Positions 61,692 through 64,000 of a DNA stretch of 64,000 nucleotides are shown in pieces (position 1 is the first letter of the stretch; every line of letters starts with the position of its first letter). This DNA comes from an uncultured bacterium (GTDB lineage: Bacteria > Hydrogenedentota > Hydrogenedentia > Hydrogenedentales > CAILVY01), in the NCBI GenBank assembly GCA_937951485.1, contig CALEDJ010000045.1, forward strand, positions 124,001 to 188,000. Direction: 5' to 3'. Below the pieces are notes generated by a model. It saw only the letters and a program-made list of their open reading frames with translations. It searched no databases and was not told the origin of the DNA. A program made the position numbers and the translations under genes.

Positions 61692-63161
61692 CTAGGAATC
61701 CTGCAAGTCTTTGGTCAGCCCCTGCATCTCGCGGTTGAATTCCGCCGTGACCTGATGGAAGACCTTGCTGGTGATGCGGGGGATGGTGTCCTGTACATCG
61801 GCATCGAGCGTGCTTTCACAGGTTTCGACGAGCAGCCGGTTGAAGAGTTTCGCGGCATAGCGGGGCATGCGCGTCTTGCTCAATTCCGCGACAATTTCCG
61901 CCCGCGAGATTTCGGGGGCAAAGAGGTCTTGCAGGTCAAAATCCCGCCCATCCTGGTCCGCTTTGCACACGGTGGCGCGCTCGATCAGCATTTCATAGAG
62001 GTGTTCGCCGGACCACTCCAGATGGATCATGTTCGCCTTGTCGGGCCGCGCCAGCAATATCAATTCCGGGTCGCCCTTGCGGATCGGCTCATAGAGTTGC
62101 TCGGGCAGCAGCATCTTGAAGTGGATGCCGGTGGTCTGGAGCATTTTGTTGTTCCACATCGGGCGGATGAACTCCGACATGTGCGCGTAACTGCCCGCAA
62201 GCATGGTCGGTTCGTCCACCTTGTCAATCACGACGGCCACGCGCGCATAGCCCGCCTGCTTGCACACGGCCACGGCCTTGCCCAGCAGGTCGTAACGCGC
62301 GGACTCGCTCAGCGGGTCCGTGCCCTTCATCGCCAGCGGCTGGCTCTTGAGATACTGTGAAGGAATCAGACGGAGCGCCCAGTCCAAATCGGGCAGATCG
62401 CGGTCAATCACCTGCACCGCGGCATGCAGCCGCCGCGCCAGCGCGCGGGTGAGCAGTTTCCGGTAAATCCAATAGCCGCCGAGCGTGCCGATGCACATCA
62501 GCGCCGTCCCCAGTTTGTCGCCGAAGCGCGCCGCGCCCGAAAATAGCCGGTGACGCAGAAGCGTCAGGGTGCGCCGGTATTCATGCGACCGGCTTGGCAG
62601 AAACAGCGCCGCCAGGAACAGCGCATCGTATTTGCTGTGCTCATTCCACGCGCGGGGTCTGCATTCTTTGGAGGACAGCATTTCCTCGAAGTGTCGCACG
62701 GTTTCCGCGAGGATGGCGTCAATGTGATGGGTAAGTTTCCAGTGTTCTTTGAGATCAGGGTGCGGCGCGTCTTTCCCGCGCATCTTCGACCACATGCCCC
62801 GCGTATGCCGCAGTATCTCTGCCATGCGCCGCTCCCATGCAGAGAGATAGGCGTTGAAATCGTCATAATTGATGAGCAGCGTTTTGCCGTCGCGTGTTGC
62901 CTGATCGCTTGCGTTGAACGCCTTCAGCGCGCTGTCCAGCGCGAGTCGCATGGCGGTTTTGCCGCTGCCTTTGAGGCCGAAGACCACTGAAGTCTGGTTT
63001 CCCGGCGGCGACCCGTAAAACTTCGGCCACTGCGGATGGCCGAAATGAAAGTCCCGCTTTTCCAGCAGCCGCAACAAGACCTCGTCGCCCTGCGCTTCTT
63101 CCGCGTTGGCGAAGGGATTCATCGTCAACCCGTGTTTCTCCAGAAACCGTTCAATTCTCAT
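61692..63161 (-). CDS. Unassigned P-loop ATPase with embedded hydrophobic segment
   Basis: 489 residues from ATG 63161, preceded by GAGAGGA (the frame is open further upstream but reads as unrelated sequence). The Walker A motif is VVFGLKGSGKTAMRLALD near residue 65. A candidate Walker B is VAVVIDKVDEP (about 325). Between them are a long helical region and one hydrophobic segment (ALMCIGTLGGYWIYRKLL, about 230). The layout suggests a KAP- or STAND-like AAA+ NTPase, yet I do not recognise the family. Neighbours are an anti-sigma factor and a partial kinase on the far side, giving no functional link. Confidence 0.75.
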   Translation of the reverse strand: MRIERFLEKHGLTMNPFANAEEAQGDEVLLRLLEKRDFHFGHPQWPKFYGSPPGNQTSVVFGLKGSGKTAMRLALDSALKAFNASDQATRDGKTLLINYDDFNAYLSAWERRMAEILRHTRGMWSKMRGKDAPHPDLKEHWKLTHHIDAILAETVRHFEEMLSSKECRPRAWNEHSKYDALFLAALFLPSRSHEYRRTLTLLRHRLFSGAARFGDKLGTALMCIGTLGGYWIYRKLLTRALARRLHAAVQVIDRDLPDLDWALRLIPSQYLKSQPLAMKGTDPLSESARYDLLGKAVAVCKQAGYARVAVVIDKVDEPTMLAGSYAHMSEFIRPMWNNKMLQTTGIHFKMLLPEQLYEPIRKGDPELILLARPDKANMIHLEWSGEHLYEMLIERATVCKADQDGRDFDLQDLFAPEISRAEIVAELSKTRMPRYAAKLFNRLLVETCESTLDADVQDTIPRITSKVFHQVTAEFNREMQGLTKDLQDS

Positions 63162-63410
63162 GGCGCTTCCTCTCTTGCAACGAACAGTGCCGCACAGCAT
63201 ACGGCATGAACCCGCCCCGGCACAAGCCCCATGCCATGCCCCGTGCCATGCCGGGTATTGATGGTGGAAAGCATGGGGTTCGTGCTTCAGCATGCTGGGG
63301 TGGCATTGACGCTTCGGGCTGTGTCGGCCCCACGCACGCGAAAGCGCAAACACCATGCCGGATGCAGGCACAAGAATTGATTGAGACGGCAATGGTCATC
63401 GGATATCTTT

Positions 63411-64000
63411 TCAGTGAGGGTCCGATGACGGCTGTGTTTTCGGGATGCGCACAAGCAGACAGGTATTGGGACAGGATGAATCCACCTCGATCGCGCCGTG
63501 GTGCGCTTCGACAATGTCCCGGGAAATACTCAATCCCAAACCGATCCCGCGCCCTTCTTTTTTCGTGGTGAAGAACGGCGTGAAGACCAAATTGCAGTGG
63601 TCGGGGGGAATGCCTGAACCGCTATCCATAACGGCAAATACAACGGCGTCGGCTTCCGCTTTCGCCGTCAGGTTTACCCACTTCTCGGGAAGATTTTCCA
63701 CGGCGTCGTAGGCGTTGTTGAGCAGATTCAGGAGCACCTGCGACAATTGCGAAGGCCGGCATTGCAGTTCGGCGTCGCAGATTTCGCCGAGATTAAGCGC
63801 AATGTTCCCCTTCTTGAAACGGTAATGGCACAATTCCACGGCATCGTCCACTATGCGCCGTACAGACGCGCTTCGGAAAGGGTCCGCCGCAGCCTCCCGG
63901 GAAATGCTCTGCAAGGCGCGCACGATATCGTCCATGCGATCCACATTGCGCACAATGCTTGCCGCGATACGGGGGTATTGCTGTTCGAGTGGTTCGTGAA
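63411..64000 (-). CDS. Histidine kinase C-terminal part (runs off the right edge)
   Basis: The frame is open to the window edge, so only the C-terminal 196 residues or so are seen. It has the end of a dimerisation helix (RIAASIVRNVDRMDDIVRALQSISR) and a complete ATPase domain: SQLSQVLLNLLNNAYDAVE (N box), AVMDSGSGIPPDH (G1), VFTPFFTTKKEGRGIGLGLSISRDIVEAHHGAI (F and G2). The phospho-accepting His lies outside the window. Output and ligand are unknown. The 250 bases between this stop and the P-loop ATPase start hold no gene. Confidence 0.85.
   Translation of the reverse strand, partial: HEPLEQQYPRIAASIVRNVDRMDDIVRALQSISREAAADPFRSASVRRIVDDAVELCHYRFKKGNIALNLGEICDAELQCRPSQLSQVLLNLLNNAYDAVENLPEKWVNLTAKAEADAVVFAVMDSGSGIPPDHCNLVFTPFFTTKKEGRGIGLGLSISRDIVEAHHGAIEVDSSCPNTCLLVRIPKTQPSSDPH

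Overview
The window is GC-rich bacterial chromosome with long genes, short gaps and ordinary Shine-Dalgarno sequences. It has outer-membrane and envelope genes (a porin-like barrel, TolC-type and RND exporters, ExbB/ExbD), so the cell is Gram-negative. The secreted EF-hand/dockerin-like protein with glycine-glutamate linkers at the left edge, the GH9-type protein, the tungsten-type aldehyde oxidoreductase and the 2-hydroxyacyl-CoA dehydratase genes suggest an anaerobic or facultative, polymer-using member of a little-cultured phylum. My best guess is Candidatus Hydrogenedentes or a PVC-like relative. That is inference from style of content; no rRNA or other marker gene is present.

Layout. 1-1.7 kb: C-terminally incomplete EF-hand repeat protein (minus). 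2.4-11.7 kb: a plus-strand signalling cluster with a NarL-type regulator, a hybrid histidine kinase, a second receiver-PAS-kinase gene broken by one in-frame TAA, a REC-HD-GYP phosphodiesterase, a REC-HDOD protein and a REC plus degenerate HD-GYP protein. 11.9-23 kb: cold-shock protein with a clear promoter, cysteine synthase, DUF3748 propeller, polyphosphate kinase, a Nudix-metallo-beta-lactamase fusion, a Tat-exported sugar-isomerase-like protein, a decayed MntA/HepT pair and an aldehyde:ferredoxin oxidoreductase. 23-30.4 kb: propeller-GH9 protein, fumarase, ArgRS and a small membrane peptide. 30.5-38.1 kb: short repeats, a porin-like protein, an intact MntA/HepT pair, more repeats, then a minus-strand envelope operon (DUF2892, thioredoxin-like, MMPL/RND exporter, outer-membrane lipoprotein-sorting-like).

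38.5-42.5 kb: a secreted protein made of ten 24-residue repeats, a ClC antiporter and a PP2C phosphatase. 42.7-48.5 kb: a minus-strand set of two 2-hydroxyacyl-CoA dehydratase-family subunits and their ATP-dependent activator, with a small secretion-ATPase-like P-loop protein joined at the end and a URO-D-family protein upstream. 48.7-55.1 kb: a heavy-metal CusCBA/CzcCBA-type efflux operon led by a small Cys-rich secreted protein. 55.6-58.7 kb: argC-argJ-argB. 58.8-61.5 kb: exbB-exbD, then an ECF sigma factor with its zinc-finger anti-sigma factor. 61.7-64 kb: an unassigned P-loop ATPase and the C-terminal part of another histidine kinase.

The points most worth following up are the 24-residue repeat protein, the P-loop ATPase in the dehydratase operon, the interrupted kinase that also has Gln in place of the phospho-accepting His, the contrasting decayed and intact MntA/HepT pairs, the GH9-type domain that seems to lack its catalytic Glu, and a family of short intergenic repeats shared by several gaps. 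No tRNA, rRNA, CRISPR array or transposase was seen.
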